This document shows positions 27,786-36,570 of a stretch of DNA of 64,000 nucleotides, piece by piece. Where the stretch lies: contig MGRG01000010.1 in assembly GCA_001798075.1 (NCBI GenBank), positions 1 to 64,000 on the forward strand, written 5' to 3'. Origin of the DNA: Deltaproteobacteria bacterium RIFCSPHIGHO2_01_FULL_43_49. GTDB taxonomy: Bacteria; UBA10199; SPLOWO2-01-44-7. The notes under the pieces were generated by a model, which was not told where the DNA came from, did not search any database, and saw only the letters and a list, made by a program, of their open reading frames with translations. The position numbers and the translations under genes were made by a program. Numbering within the stretch: the first letter of the stretch is position 1; every line of letters starts with the position of its first letter.

Positions 27786-27897
27786 TTATTAAAAAGAACT
27801 TAAAGCGGGGCCTGTTTAAGCCCTTTGTCATAAGAAGTCAATAAGAATGGACTATTGACTGTGGACTATGGACTAAAAACTGTGTTACTGAAATTAT

Positions 27898-28710
27898 ATG
27901 AAAAAAATATTGGCGGTCTTGGTCTTATTGTTTGCCATCAGCACTAACGCTCAGGCGGAATTTTCCCGCTATTTTTTTTCTGGGGATGGAAAGCTCTCTC
28001 TCAAAGCAGAAGGGAAAGGGATGGATAAAGTTTCGCCGAGATTGATTGCCATTCTCGACTATCTTCAAGACCAACTCGGCGGAGGAAAAGCGAAAATCGA
28101 AATTCAGTCGGGTTATCGCAGTCCGGAATATAATGAAAGCCTTCGCCAAAAAGGAAAGCTAGCCGGAAAGGCAAGCCTTCATATCGATGGGATGGCTGTT
28201 GACTTTGTGATGTTGGGAATCCCCGCCAAAAAAATTTGGGAATATGTGAGAGGGCTTAATTGCTGTGGTATTGGCTATTATCATGGCGATGGAGTCCACT
28301 TAGACACAGGTCCTGCCAGATTCTGGGATGAAAAAACAACCAAAGTCTTTACCGATATTTCTTTGCACAACAAACAAATTTATGTAACGACAGAATATGA
28401 TATTTATCAGCCCGGTGAAACACTACAATTTCGTTTGGCAAGAATTACGGAGGTCCCCTTTGGAATGGAAAGTGAAGTGGCGTTACTCAAAAATAAAAAA
28501 GAATGGAAGAAAGTGAAGGTCGAAGGAGACAAAGGTTGTATCACAATTAAAAACAGAGAAGGTGCAAAAGCATTTTTTGTGAAACTTCCTACGGAGGTGA
28601 CATCATCAAATGAAAAATTGGGGCTTAAAATTTCTTTTTGCTCAAAACCGGCCCCCGAAATGCCAGAGACCGCAACCTCGAATACCTTTATAATTGCCTC
28701 TCCACAATAA
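27898..28710 (+). CDS. DUF882/M15-like murein peptidase
   Basis: A 270-residue secreted protein. The signal peptide is MKKILAVLVLLFAISTNAQA. Residues about 25-140 carry the DUF882/peptidase M15 zinc-site pattern: SGYRSPEYNESL, then SLHIDGMAVDF (His and Asp ligands) and GIGYYHGDGVHLDTG (last His ligand). This family (E. coli MepK/YcbK) cleaves peptidoglycan cross-links. The ~120 residues after it form a beta domain of unknown role (YQPGETLQFRLARITEVP). Confidence 0.8.
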   Translation: MKKILAVLVLLFAISTNAQAEFSRYFFSGDGKLSLKAEGKGMDKVSPRLIAILDYLQDQLGGGKAKIEIQSGYRSPEYNESLRQKGKLAGKASLHIDGMAVDFVMLGIPAKKIWEYVRGLNCCGIGYYHGDGVHLDTGPARFWDEKTTKVFTDISLHNKQIYVTTEYDIYQPGETLQFRLARITEVPFGMESEVALLKNKKEWKKVKVEGDKGCITIKNREGAKAFFVKLPTEVTSSNEKLGLKISFCSKPAPEMPETATSNTFIIASPQ

Positions 28711-28717
28711 GAATGTT

Positions 28718-28771
28718 ACCAAAAGGTAGTGACTACCTTATGGTAAAATTTACCAAAGGGTGGCGGCTACG
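28718..28771. repeat. Short palindromic repeat, two units
   Basis: ACCAAAAGGTAGT-GACTACCTTATGGT (28718-28744) is a near-perfect hairpin followed by a decayed unit, ACCAAAGGGTGGCGGCTAC. The same element occurs twice at 33460-33521. It lies between the DUF882 gene and tRNA-Met. Confidence 0.85.
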
Positions 28772-28780
28772 TTCTACAAC

Positions 28781-28856
28781 GGGCCCTTAGCTCAGCGGTT
28801 AGAGCCGCCGGCTCATAACCGGACGGTCCCAGGTTCAAATCCTGGAGGGCCCACCA
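28781..28856 (+). tRNA. tRNA-Met (anticodon CAT)
   Basis: A 76-base cloverleaf: acceptor GGGCCCT/AGGGCCC, anticodon loop CTCATAA (CAT), T-arm GGTTCAAATCC and encoded CCA. An Ile2 tRNA, which also carries a CAT anticodon before lysidine modification, cannot be excluded by eye; the perfect acceptor pairing rules out initiator tRNA. Confidence 0.93.
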
Positions 28857-28865
28857 AAATTTTTA

Positions 28866-28885
28866 AAGCCTGCCGGTAGGCAGGC
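28866..28885. repeat. Short hairpin repeat
   Basis: GCCTGCCGGTAGGCAGGC is a perfect short hairpin directly between tRNA-Met and the ribosome binding site of the next small gene. Confidence 0.6.
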
Positions 28886-28896
28886 AGGGAGGGTTT

Positions 28897-29088
28897 ATGC
28901 CAAAGAGAGCACTCAGAGTAGCAGGTCTTGTTTTTTCAGTCGTCTCGCTTCTCCATTTGGCGAGATTAGTACTCAAGTTTCCAGTCATGGTGGGGAGCCA
29001 TTACATACCACTGCGGCTCAATGGCGTGGGCTTTGCAGTCGCATCGATACTGGCACTCTGGATGTTTAGTGCATCCAAAAAAGCATAA
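28897..29088 (+). CDS. Small two-helix membrane protein
   Basis: 63 residues with a good ribosome binding site (GGGAGGGTTTATG). It has two hydrophobic segments, VAGLVFSVVSLLHLARLV and VGFAVASILALWMFSA, separated by a short loop. The arrangement suggests an inner-membrane protein with both ends inside. Function unknown. Confidence 0.65.
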   Translation: MPKRALRVAGLVFSVVSLLHLARLVLKFPVMVGSHYIPLRLNGVGFAVASILALWMFSASKKA

Positions 29089-29102
29089 ACGAAAAAATAT
29101 CC

Positions 29103-29131
29103 TTGCCAAGACTTTTAAGTTTTTCTATACC
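29103..29131 (+). promoter_or_regulatory. Candidate sigma-70 promoter of the cold shock gene
   Basis: TTGCCA, a 17-base spacer and TATACC lie 24 bases before the cspA-like ATG. The resulting leader would be about 17 bases, far shorter than the long regulatory leader of E. coli cspA. Confidence 0.5.
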
Positions 29132-29154
29132 GCAAAAAGCAAAGGAGGACTTCA

Positions 29155-29367
29155 ATGTCCAAGCAAAAAGGAACCGTCAAGTGGTTCAATGACAGCAAGG
29201 GATTCGGATTCATCACCCCAGAAAACGGTGGAAAGGACCTTTTCGTCCATTACTCCAATATCTCAGGCGATGGTGGTTACAAATCCTTAGCCGAAGGTCA
29301 AACTGTTGAATTTAGCATCGGCCAAGGCCCCAAAGGTGAGTACGCGACAGAAGTTGCAAAAGTCTAA
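29155..29367 (+). CDS. Cold shock protein, CspA family
   Basis: A 70-residue single-domain nucleic-acid chaperone. The RNP1-type motif [10 protein letters not shown] and the RNP2-type motif DLFVHYSNI are both intact, and the opening KGTVKWFND is canonical. AAAGGAGG precedes the ATG. It melts RNA secondary structure. A strong hairpin terminator follows. Confidence 0.95.
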   Translation: MSKQKGTVKWFNDSKGFGFITPENGGKDLFVHYSNISGDGGYKSLAEGQTVEFSIGQGPKGEYATEVAKV

Positions 29368-29385
29368 CCGTCGATCTTAAAAAAG

Positions 29386-29432
29386 AAAACCATCTTGTAC
29401 TTTCGAAAGTAAAGTGCGGGATGGTTTTTTTA
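29386..29432 (+). terminator. Intrinsic terminator after the cold shock gene
   Basis: AAACCATC pairs with GGATGGTTT, with an inner TACTTTCGAAAGTA stem, followed by a T-tract. Confidence 0.8.
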
Positions 29433-29539
29433 TTGACGTTGGATCAGCCTGTGATAAGGGCTTGCTAGTGATCAGAATTTTTCTTGTCACGCTTTTCATC
29501 ATAACAACAACTAATTTCGCACATTCAAAAGGAGTCAAA

Positions 29540-31483
29540 ATGACAGAAAAAATAACCCCTCAAACATTTAACGATGCGGCATGGAATATGGGAATCACCA
29601 TTCGTTGGAATGATTCCAACCAAAATGGAACGGTAGAAAGTAGCGAAGTAACTTGTTACGGTAACGCATCCGATTTCTATAATGATGAAACAGCTGACAA
29701 AATTATTGCTGCCGTAAAAAAAGGAGCTACGGAAAAACATTTGAAGGTAACTCGAACCCCAAATTACATCGATGGTTTGGATAAAAAAGTAGCCGCCTTA
29801 AAATTTGATCGCACAAGACCAAGAGAAGAGCTACGCCAAGCCTTACGCGACCGCGACTTAGCTTTCAGAAGCTGGGCATCACACACAATCGATTTCAGCA
29901 ATCTTCCTGAAGCCGAGCAAAAAGCGGCTTGGATTTTAATCTATGAAGTGCTTCCCGCCGTTGAAGCTGTTAACGCGTTACAATCGGATCCCAATAATTT
30001 AAAATACTTTGGGCGCATTGCCGCTTCCGGAAATTTTGAGGATATTGCACATGCTTGGTATAGTGGCGGGCCTTGGTGTCAAGAAATCCAAAATGAACTT
30101 TGCTTATCGGATTCGTTATTTACCGCCCAGAAAACTCCCAATGCAGGCCTTTGGCCAACTTCCTTTGGGAAAGAAGAGGTCACAAAAATCGAACAAGACC
30201 CAGACAAAAAAGGGACCAAGGATTTGTTGAGTGACTTTGTCTATCGCACTTTTGATGAAAAGGGTGAAACACTCAAATGGAAATCGATCAATGCTTATCC
30301 TCCATTGAAACCTTATCTAGCAGCGATCAGTGCCGGTTTAAGAAAAGCAGCTAGCATCTCTGGTATTGATACCAGTTTGAGAAAATTCTTTTTGAAACGT
30401 GCTGCTGAATTTGAAAACAAAGATAGCGCTTATCCCTTCTTCGATGGAGATGTCGCTTGGGTGGCTGTAAAAAGCGGTCTCGATGTGACATTAGGGTTTT
30501 ATGAATCTTATAAGAGTCCTTTTGAACACAATGCGATGATGGAGGCCTTCGTCGGCCCAGTTGACCAACGAAAAGAGGCTTTGGGAAAAAGCTTTCAAGG
30601 GCTAGTTTCCGATATGGAAAAGGGAGTTGCTACCTCGCTTGGCAAAGAATATGAAGCACGTGATTTTTCAAAAGGCCTACCCCCCCTCAAATTTGCAAAC
30701 CTGATTTCATCGGGAGATGGACGCATTAAATATGTGGCCGCAGCTTATTATTTGCCAAATGTGGCACCGCACGGTGATGATTCCATTTCAAAGAAGGTTT
30801 TTGCTTCCAATAATATTCTTGCACGTTTTTCTGGTGTGATGAGACCGATGGGTGATGTTGCTATCCATCCTTCACAACACTATGTTGATGAAAATGATAT
30901 GGCGGTTTTCGCCATCGCCCACGAAAATGCGCATGGTGTTGCACCAGATCGTTCAACAACAAAAGGACTTGGTGAATTCAGCTCTGCACTCGAAGAAGCA
31001 AAGGCCGATTTAGAAGGGATTGCCTCTCTACCACTTGCCGTAAAAAAAGAAATTATTACTCAAGAACAAGCAGATAAAGCCTGTGTTACAATGCTTTATA
31101 GCTACTTGAGAGGGCTGGCTTACGGAATCGATGACGCCCATGGTACTGGCAATATTATTGAATTCACCGCCTTGTTCAAAGAAGGTGGGATCGTCGAAAA
31201 AGATAGCTACTACATGATCAATTTTAAAGATGGTGCTATTTACACTGTAGCCACGAAAATTGCCAGACGGATGGAAGCCATCCAGTTAAAAAGCAAAACA
31301 AAACCAGAAGAGGCAAAAGCAGAAGTGGCAACTTGGTTAGAAACTTCGAAAAAAGAGATGCCGGCTAAAATGAAAACTTATGTTGGCAAGTTAGAAAAGA
31401 TGCCCAAGGATGTTTTGCCTTGGTATCACTTCAAATTCTCAGAGGGTGTTACCAAACAAATGCTGGCGTTGAGGCAGAGCTAA
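29540..31483 (+). CDS. M49-like zinc hydrolase (dipeptidyl peptidase III-related)
   Basis: About 647 residues. The zinc site is HENAHG (His461, Glu462, His465) with a second motif EEAKAD (485-490). These correspond to HExxGH and EECRAE of dipeptidyl peptidase III, but in the five-residue HExxH form found in bacterial M49-like proteins. The start chosen is the ATG at 29540 with AGGAG 6 bases upstream. An in-frame GTG at 29468 would add a plausible signal peptide (IRIFLVTLFIITTTNFAHSKG), so export is possible. It probably removes dipeptides from small peptides. It is followed after 12 bases by aroA, with no clear functional link. Confidence 0.7.
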   Translation: MTEKITPQTFNDAAWNMGITIRWNDSNQNGTVESSEVTCYGNASDFYNDETADKIIAAVKKGATEKHLKVTRTPNYIDGLDKKVAALKFDRTRPREELRQALRDRDLAFRSWASHTIDFSNLPEAEQKAAWILIYEVLPAVEAVNALQSDPNNLKYFGRIAASGNFEDIAHAWYSGGPWCQEIQNELCLSDSLFTAQKTPNAGLWPTSFGKEEVTKIEQDPDKKGTKDLLSDFVYRTFDEKGETLKWKSINAYPPLKPYLAAISAGLRKAASISGIDTSLRKFFLKRAAEFENKDSAYPFFDGDVAWVAVKSGLDVTLGFYESYKSPFEHNAMMEAFVGPVDQRKEALGKSFQGLVSDMEKGVATSLGKEYEARDFSKGLPPLKFANLISSGDGRIKYVAAAYYLPNVAPHGDDSISKKVFASNNILARFSGVMRPMGDVAIHPSQHYVDENDMAVFAIAHENAHGVAPDRSTTKGLGEFSSALEEAKADLEGIASLPLAVKKEIITQEQADKACVTMLYSYLRGLAYGIDDAHGTGNIIEFTALFKEGGIVEKDSYYMINFKDGAIYTVATKIARRMEAIQLKSKTKPEEAKAEVATWLETSKKEMPAKMKTYVGKLEKMPKDVLPWYHFKFSEGVTKQMLALRQS

Positions 31484-31495
31484 CCCCATCTTAAA

Positions 31496-32452
31496 ATGAA
31501 AATTGCTTATAGAGTATCTGGCTCTAAAAGCATTACCCACAGGGCCCTGTTTTGTGCGGCGCTGGCACGAGGAAAAAATATCTTGATCAACCCGCTCGTG
31601 TGTGACGACACCTTCGCAAGTGTCAATGTGCTGCGAAGATTGGGTATGCGCATTTCAATGGAAACAAGTCAGTGGATTGTTGAAGGGAGTCCGCTCCAAA
31701 ATCCAAAAGAACCACTTGATTGCAATGAATCGGGTACAACTTTTCGTTTTATCACTGCACTAACCGACGCATTCAAAATTCCTTGTGAGATTACTGGTAA
31801 ACCTTCACTGATCCAAAGAGGGGCAACCCCACCCAGTAATATTAGCTCTCAATATATATCCGGCATGTTGCTCGCCAAACCTCAAAGTAAAAAAGAGGTG
31901 GAAGTTTCCAAACCATATGTAGAATTAACGCTCGCCGTACAAAAAGCATTTGGTGTGGATGTTGAGGCAGGTCATCTAACATATCAGCCAACTATTTTTA
32001 CGATTGAGGGTGATTGGTCATCGGCTGCTTTTTTACTCGCAGCCAACTTTTTGACGGGAAAAGAAATTAAGATTGAAGGGTTAAATCCCAATAGCCTTCA
32101 ACCCGATCGAGAAATTGTTTCTATTTTGAATGCCATGAAATCAAGACAAGCCATTGAGTGGGATTTAACCAATTGTCCTGACTTGTACCCGATCGTCGCC
32201 GTATTGTGTTCTACATTGAAAGGGAAAAGTGTCTTAAAAGGGATCGAAAGATTAAAATACAAGGAGTCCGACCGATCAAAAGAAATGGAAAGGGTGTTGA
32301 AAACAAACGTGGTTGACTCCAAAGACCACCGGATTATCATGGCCGCAGCCGTTTTGGGATTAGTGGCTGAAGAAAAAATGATTTTTAAGAACCCTGAGTG
32401 TGTGAAAAAATCGTTTCCCGATTTCTGGAACGCTTTAAAGTTATACCAATGA
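31496..32452 (+). CDS. aroA: Short 3-phosphoshikimate 1-carboxyvinyltransferase
   Basis: EPSP synthase joins shikimate-3-phosphate and phosphoenolpyruvate in the pathway to chorismate. It is only 318 residues; the family is usually ~430. Conserved sites are present: VSGSKSITHRAL (catalytic Lys), NESGTTFRF, the SSQYISGMLL substrate site, the NCPDLYP Asp, YKESDR (Glu), DHRIIMAAAV (Arg) and the KSFPDFW end. Two blocks are missing: about 45 residues between LIQRGATPP and SSQYISG, and about 35 between ERVLK and DHRIIM. The frame is otherwise intact. Its stop overlaps the start of aroC (ATGA). Confidence 0.88.
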   Translation: MKIAYRVSGSKSITHRALFCAALARGKNILINPLVCDDTFASVNVLRRLGMRISMETSQWIVEGSPLQNPKEPLDCNESGTTFRFITALTDAFKIPCEITGKPSLIQRGATPPSNISSQYISGMLLAKPQSKKEVEVSKPYVELTLAVQKAFGVDVEAGHLTYQPTIFTIEGDWSSAAFLLAANFLTGKEIKIEGLNPNSLQPDREIVSILNAMKSRQAIEWDLTNCPDLYPIVAVLCSTLKGKSVLKGIERLKYKESDRSKEMERVLKTNVVDSKDHRIIMAAAVLGLVAEEKMIFKNPECVKKSFPDFWNALKLYQ

Positions 32453-33471
32453 GCAACACATTAGGAAAGATTTTCCAGATAACCAGCTTTGGCGAAAGCC
32501 ATGGGCCTTGTATTGGTGTGGTGATTGATGGATGCCCCTCTGGACTAAAGATCGATCAGCAAAAAATTGCAGAAGACCTTGCTAGAAGGCGTCCTGGCCA
32601 ATCATTAACAACCCCCAGACAAGAAAAAGATGAATTCAAAATTCTTTCGGGTGTTTTAAACGAAACGACAACCGGCGCACCGATTTGCATGATGATTCAT
32701 AATGAAGATATTCAATCAAAAGATTACGAGGAACGCCGCTTCACTCCAAGACCGGGACATGCGGACTACACCGCCTTCGTAAAATATGGTGGGCTTGAAG
32801 ATTATCGTGGTGGTGGGAGATTTTCTGCGAGGATCACAGCTGGTTTTGTAATGGCAGGAAGCGTTGCCAAACAACTTTTGAAAACAATCGGTGTGAAAGT
32901 TTCTGCGCGGATCATCGAACTGGGTGGAGTTTGCCAAGAACAAGAAATCATTCGCAGGCTCAATGAAGTTCAAGAAAAAGGGAATAGTGTGGGTGGTATT
33001 ATTGAGGGAACTGCTTTGAATCTACCTGTCGGGCTTGGTGAACCTGTCTTTGACAACTTGGATGGAGAACTGGCGAAGGCTTTGTTTGCACTCCCCGCGG
33101 TCAAAGGGGTTGAGTTTGGAACTGGTTTTAAGGCTGCAAAGATGTTGGGATCTGAGCATAACGATATTTTCGAGATGAAAGATGGAAAAATTCAAACCAA
33201 AACAAACAACGCCGGAGGCATTTTAGGTGGATTATCGAATGGCATGCCCCTTGTTGTGCGTGTTGGTTTCAAGCCAGTTTCTTCGATTGCCAAAGAACAA
33301 CAAACGGTCAATTTAGAAACAAAAGAAACCCTTCAACTCCAAACAAAAGGCCGTTTCGACCCCTGCCCGATCCCCAGAGCCCTTCCTTTAGTCGAAGCCA
33401 TGATCGCCATTGTCTTGACCGATTTTTCTCTTCGCAGCCAAGTATTGCCACGTGCATTGACCAAAAGGTAG
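32449..33471 (+). CDS. aroC: Chorismate synthase
   Basis: 340 residues, slightly short for the family. It makes chorismate from EPSP using reduced FMN. Signatures: TLGKIFQITSFGESHG at the start, RRPGQSLTT, RPGHADYTAFVKYG with GGGRFSAR, and RFDPCPIPRALPLVEAM near the end. The ATG at 32449 overlaps the aroA stop; the longer frame would start inside aroA. The last codons and the stop (TKR-stop) are part of the palindromic repeat at 33460. Confidence 0.95.
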   Translation: MSNTLGKIFQITSFGESHGPCIGVVIDGCPSGLKIDQQKIAEDLARRRPGQSLTTPRQEKDEFKILSGVLNETTTGAPICMMIHNEDIQSKDYEERRFTPRPGHADYTAFVKYGGLEDYRGGGRFSARITAGFVMAGSVAKQLLKTIGVKVSARIIELGGVCQEQEIIRRLNEVQEKGNSVGGIIEGTALNLPVGLGEPVFDNLDGELAKALFALPAVKGVEFGTGFKAAKMLGSEHNDIFEMKDGKIQTKTNNAGGILGGLSNGMPLVVRVGFKPVSSIAKEQQTVNLETKETLQLQTKGRFDPCPIPRALPLVEAMIAIVLTDFSLRSQVLPRALTKR

Positions 33472-33521
33472 TCACTACCTTTTGGTAAAAATAACAGAAA
33501 GGTAGCGACTACCTTTTGACC
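33460..33521. repeat. Two palindromic repeats between aroC and kbl
   Basis: Unit 1 (33460-33486) is ACCAAAAGGTAGT/CACTACCTTTTGGT; unit 2 (33495-33521) is the related CAGAAAGGTAGC/GACTACCTTTTGACC. They form hairpins between the convergent genes and may terminate both transcripts. Each also provides the final AAA-AGG-TAG codons of the neighbouring gene. Confidence 0.88.
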
Positions 33522-34684
33522 TTTGCAAACGCTTGTAGGGCTTTATCTAAGTGTGATCTAGTGTGGGCGGCGGAGATTTGGACGCGGATTCTGGCTTTAC
33601 CTTGGGGAACAACGGGATAAGAAAAACCGATTACATAAATTCCTTCTTTGAGGAGATCGCGAGCCATATTTTGGGCAAGTTTTGCATCGCCCAGCATTAC
33701 AGGGACAATGGGGTGAGTCCCTTCCAAAATATTAAAACCCAACTCTTTTATTTTCTGACGGAAGTAACGTGTGTTTTCGTGCAAACGATCACGCAACTCT
33801 GAGGATTTCTCCAACAACTCAAAGACTTTCAAAGAAGCAGCGACAACAACGGGCGCCACGGTATTGGAAAAAAGGTAGGGACGGGAGCGTTGGCGTAAAT
33901 ATTCAATAATTTCTTTTCGTCCCACTGTAAATCCTCCGGTCGCTCCCCCAAGGGCTTTTCCAAGTGTTGAGGTCAAAATATCAATACGCCCCTCAACCCC
34001 ACAGTGCTCCGGTGTTCCCCTGCCGTGTTTCCCCATAAAACCAGTCGCATGCGAATCATCCACCATGACTAAAGCCTCATATTTTTCTGCCAAATCACAA
34101 ATGGCTCCGAGTTTTGCAATATATCCATCCATTGAAAAGACACCGTCGGTCGCAATCATTTTAAGCCTTGCCCCTTTGTCTTTGGCCTCTTTTAATTTTG
34201 TCTCCAGATCGTTCATGTCTGAATTCTTGTAGCGATAGCGCTGTGCTTTACAAAGCCTTACCCCATCAATAATCGAGGCATGATTGAGTTCATCGCTGAT
34301 GATCGCATCTTCTTCGTTAAGGAGTGTCTCAAAGAGCCCCCCATTCGCATCAAAACAAGAGGAATACAAAATGGCATCATCCATCTTTAAGAAATGGGCG
34401 ATGGTTTGCTCTAATTTTTTATGAAGGTCCGTTGTGCCACAGATAAATCGAACGGAAGACATTCCAAACCCACGCTCGTCCAAAGATTTTTTGGCCGCGG
34501 CAATCAATTCCTTATTATCAGCCAGCCCCAAATAATTATTGGCGCAAAAATTAAGGACTTCTCCTTGAGAAACTTTGATATCGGCACGTTGAGGGGATAA
34601 AATGAGACGCTCTTCTTTATAAAGCCCACCTTCCCGAATTTCTTTGAGTTGCTGATTTAAAATCTCTTTAAGTTTCGAATACAT
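33509..34684 (-). CDS. kbl: 2-amino-3-ketobutyrate CoA ligase (glycine C-acetyltransferase)
   Basis: A 391-residue PLP enzyme of the alpha-oxoamine synthase family. It cleaves 2-amino-3-ketobutyrate with CoA to glycine and acetyl-CoA in threonine breakdown. Visible are [25 protein letters not shown] (PLP-stacking and Asp residues) and [15 protein letters not shown] (Schiff-base Lys). Length and N-terminus ([11 protein letters not shown]) match Kbl rather than AONS or KBL-like serine palmitoyltransferases. No tdh is adjacent. A terminator-like hairpin ends 5 bases before the ATG and there is no ribosome binding site. Confidence 0.92.
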   Translation of the reverse strand: MYSKLKEILNQQLKEIREGGLYKEERLILSPQRADIKVSQGEVLNFCANNYLGLADNKELIAAAKKSLDERGFGMSSVRFICGTTDLHKKLEQTIAHFLKMDDAILYSSCFDANGGLFETLLNEEDAIISDELNHASIIDGVRLCKAQRYRYKNSDMNDLETKLKEAKDKGARLKMIATDGVFSMDGYIAKLGAICDLAEKYEALVMVDDSHATGFMGKHGRGTPEHCGVEGRIDILTSTLGKALGGATGGFTVGRKEIIEYLRQRSRPYLFSNTVAPVVVAASLKVFELLEKSSELRDRLHENTRYFRQKIKELGFNILEGTHPIVPVMLGDAKLAQNMARDLLKEGIYVIGFSYPVVPQGKARIRVQISAAHTRSHLDKALQAFAKVKR

Positions 34685-34686
34685 AT

Positions 34687-34712
34687 AAAAAAGGCGTCGG
34701 ACGCCTTTTATG
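34687..34712 (-). terminator. Terminator-like hairpin abutting kbl start
   Basis: AAAAGGCGTCCGACGCCTTTTTT on the minus strand is a symmetrical hairpin with a T-tract ending about 5 bases before the kbl ATG. It could terminate readthrough from the metalloprotease gene or control kbl. Confidence 0.6.
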
Positions 34713-34764
34713 TCGGTTCGACTTCCTGAGTCAACTTTAATATCTGTTTTTTATTCTGTGGGTG

Positions 34765-34789
34765 GTGGGTGGCCCGGGACAGGACCTAC
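34765..34789 (-). repeat. Internally deleted relic of the palindromic element
   Basis: GTGGGTGGCCCG joined directly to GGACAGGACCTAC: the outer arms of the 95-bp element (orientation of copy 3) with the central ~45 bases missing. Confidence 0.7.
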
Positions 34790-34826
34790 CACAAGGCCCA
34801 TCATTTTCAATCTCCTTTAAATAAAA

Positions 34827-34862
34827 ACAGCCTCGAGGACCCGATCGAGGCTGTTTTGTACT
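34827..34862 (-). terminator. Intrinsic terminator of the metalloprotease gene
   Basis: On the minus strand AACAGCCTCGA pairs with TCGAGGCTGTT around a short loop and is followed by TTTTATTT, starting 14 bases after the stop codon. Confidence 0.85.
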
Positions 34863-34875
34863 GCTGCGAGGGAAA

Positions 34876-36570
34876 CTATTTTGTACGGATCAAAACTCCA
34901 TATCCTTCGGCACCGGAGCCACTGAAGCTTAATTTGCCGTTAACACCGCTCAACTTATAAAACCTGGCGGCTGAAGGGCCAGTGGTCGCACTTTGAAAAG
35001 TTGCATAACTTTTGATGGCTGGACCACTGAGCACAGTTCCTCTTCCATCCTCTGCACTGCAACGAAGACAAGCACCAGACCAGTTGCCAGTGGAGCTATC
35101 TTTGACACGCGGCTGATAGGTAAAGCGACGATCTTGGCTGATACCGGCGTCACTCATGGCCAACACCGCGGTCCATCTCAAGAAGAATTCGCCGAATTGG
35201 TCGAAGTCGTTAGTTCTTCCACCAAAAGAGGCTTCAACATTGCGCACCCCACTCTGAGCGGTTTGAACCATTTTGCTCGCAAATTGACTGGCGTTATCTG
35301 CTTGCTCATAAAGAAATCTTAAAAAGAGATAGGCGGCACCTCTTGCGGCAAGTCCCGGGGAACGGCTGCTCACCAAAGAATAGGCGGAAGGATTTTTCAA
35401 AAAGATTGCATAACGAGAAGGGTTTTCTTGGTTTTGACCAAAAAGGTCTTCAGCCAAGTGGGACATCCCCTCGTTGAGCCAAGGTTCTTCCGCAGTCCCC
35501 TTGCTAACAAAAACATGCTGGTTGAAGCTGATGGCGTGTTGCAATTCATGGGGCATCACAGCGGGTAATAGATTGGAAAGCGCAAACTCTTTGGAAACAG
35601 GAGTTCCATAGACACCCGATGGGTCTGGCACCATGATGTAGAGAATTTCCATGAAATTGCTTGCGGAGTTTGATGAAGAAGAAGGGTACAAATCGCTGGC
35701 GCTGAAAAAACCAGTTACAATACCACCACCCAAAGCACCCAGGGCGTTGACTTGGGGAGTTAATAAAACAATCACTTTGCCGTCACCATTCACATCGGAG
35801 AGAGACCCAAGAAGATTTTGCTCTTTGGCTGCGGTGCTATCAAACGAATTGCAAAGAGTTCTGACTTCAGAATCAGCAAGCATGCTGGCACTGACCCTTT
35901 CATCGACATAAAAAGCGACATTGGAACCGACACACTCCGCAACGGCCCTCACCTCTACGGAACTAGTTGAAGAAGTAAGGCTGGCCAAAACTTTAAAACT
36001 TCTGGCATCTCCTTCGGAAAGGGCTGGGCTGACATCAGCTATAACCGCCTTGGCAGCAGACATAGAATAGATTGGGTGATCTTCATTTTCCAATGCATGT
36101 TCTCTTCCTCTCAACGCATCATGAAATTGTTCTGTGATGTCATTGATGGCTTGTTCATCTTGAGGTTCATTCATCTCATCGGCTGCTTTGGACAAATCGA
36201 ATTCGACATCGGAGATATCTCCACTGATTTGAACTGAAAAATTGGACTTGTCGGAATAAGAAGTGTTAGCGACTGTCAGGATGAATTCAGAACCATCTGC
36301 AATACCACCAAAATCTAGAGAACTTTGAGAACCATTGTAATCTACATAAAGGATATCCCCCACACTCAATTCTTTGGGTTGGGAATAAATGTTAGTAACG
36401 GTAACACCGCCACTGCTTCCACCTGTTGTTTGTCCCCCTGTAGTACCTGACCCAATGGCTGATTTGGCCTCTGAAATGCCTCCTGAACCTGAACCACATG
36501 CAACCGATAAAAGGGCTAAAAGGCCTAGGATGATCCCTGTTAAGGCCTTTTTAATTTGATTGGCTAACAT
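34876..36570 (-). CDS. M30-like zinc metalloprotease lipoprotein
   Basis: A 564-residue lipoprotein with signal sequence ending LLSVACGSGSGG. After a Gly/Thr linker and a beta domain, the zinc site PHELQHAISF appears (His341, Glu342, His345), followed by EEPWLNEGMSHLAEDLFG, whose Glu is the likely third ligand. HExxH plus NEGxSH is the hyicolysin (M30) pattern of gluzincins. It also has VNGDGKVIVLLTPQV, a short acidic loop. It probably digests proteins at the cell surface. It is transcribed alone, from the AT-rich region to the right to its own terminator. Confidence 0.8.
   Translation of the reverse strand: MLANQIKKALTGIILGLLALLSVACGSGSGGISEAKSAIGSGTTGGQTTGGSSGGVTVTNIYSQPKELSVGDILYVDYNGSQSSLDFGGIADGSEFILTVANTSYSDKSNFSVQISGDISDVEFDLSKAADEMNEPQDEQAINDITEQFHDALRGREHALENEDHPIYSMSAAKAVIADVSPALSEGDARSFKVLASLTSSTSSVEVRAVAECVGSNVAFYVDERVSASMLADSEVRTLCNSFDSTAAKEQNLLGSLSDVNGDGKVIVLLTPQVNALGALGGGIVTGFFSASDLYPSSSSNSASNFMEILYIMVPDPSGVYGTPVSKEFALSNLLPAVMPHELQHAISFNQHVFVSKGTAEEPWLNEGMSHLAEDLFGQNQENPSRYAIFLKNPSAYSLVSSRSPGLAARGAAYLFLRFLYEQADNASQFASKMVQTAQSGVRNVEASFGGRTNDFDQFGEFFLRWTAVLAMSDAGISQDRRFTYQPRVKDSSTGNWSGACLRCSAEDGRGTVLSGPAIKSYATFQSATTGPSAARFYKLSGVNGKLSFSGSGAEGYGVLIRTK

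Noticed and set aside
27563-27844. A 93-codon plus-strand frame
   Set aside because: It consists mostly of the inverted-repeat element and antisense to the zinc-ribbon gene; no ribosome binding site.
29386-29432. A riboswitch upstream of the M49-like gene
   Set aside because: The structure is a simple terminator hairpin of the preceding cold shock gene.
33460-33521. Two palindromic units as a start of a CRISPR-like array
   Set aside because: Only two degenerate units and no conserved spacer length; a dispersed hairpin family explains them.
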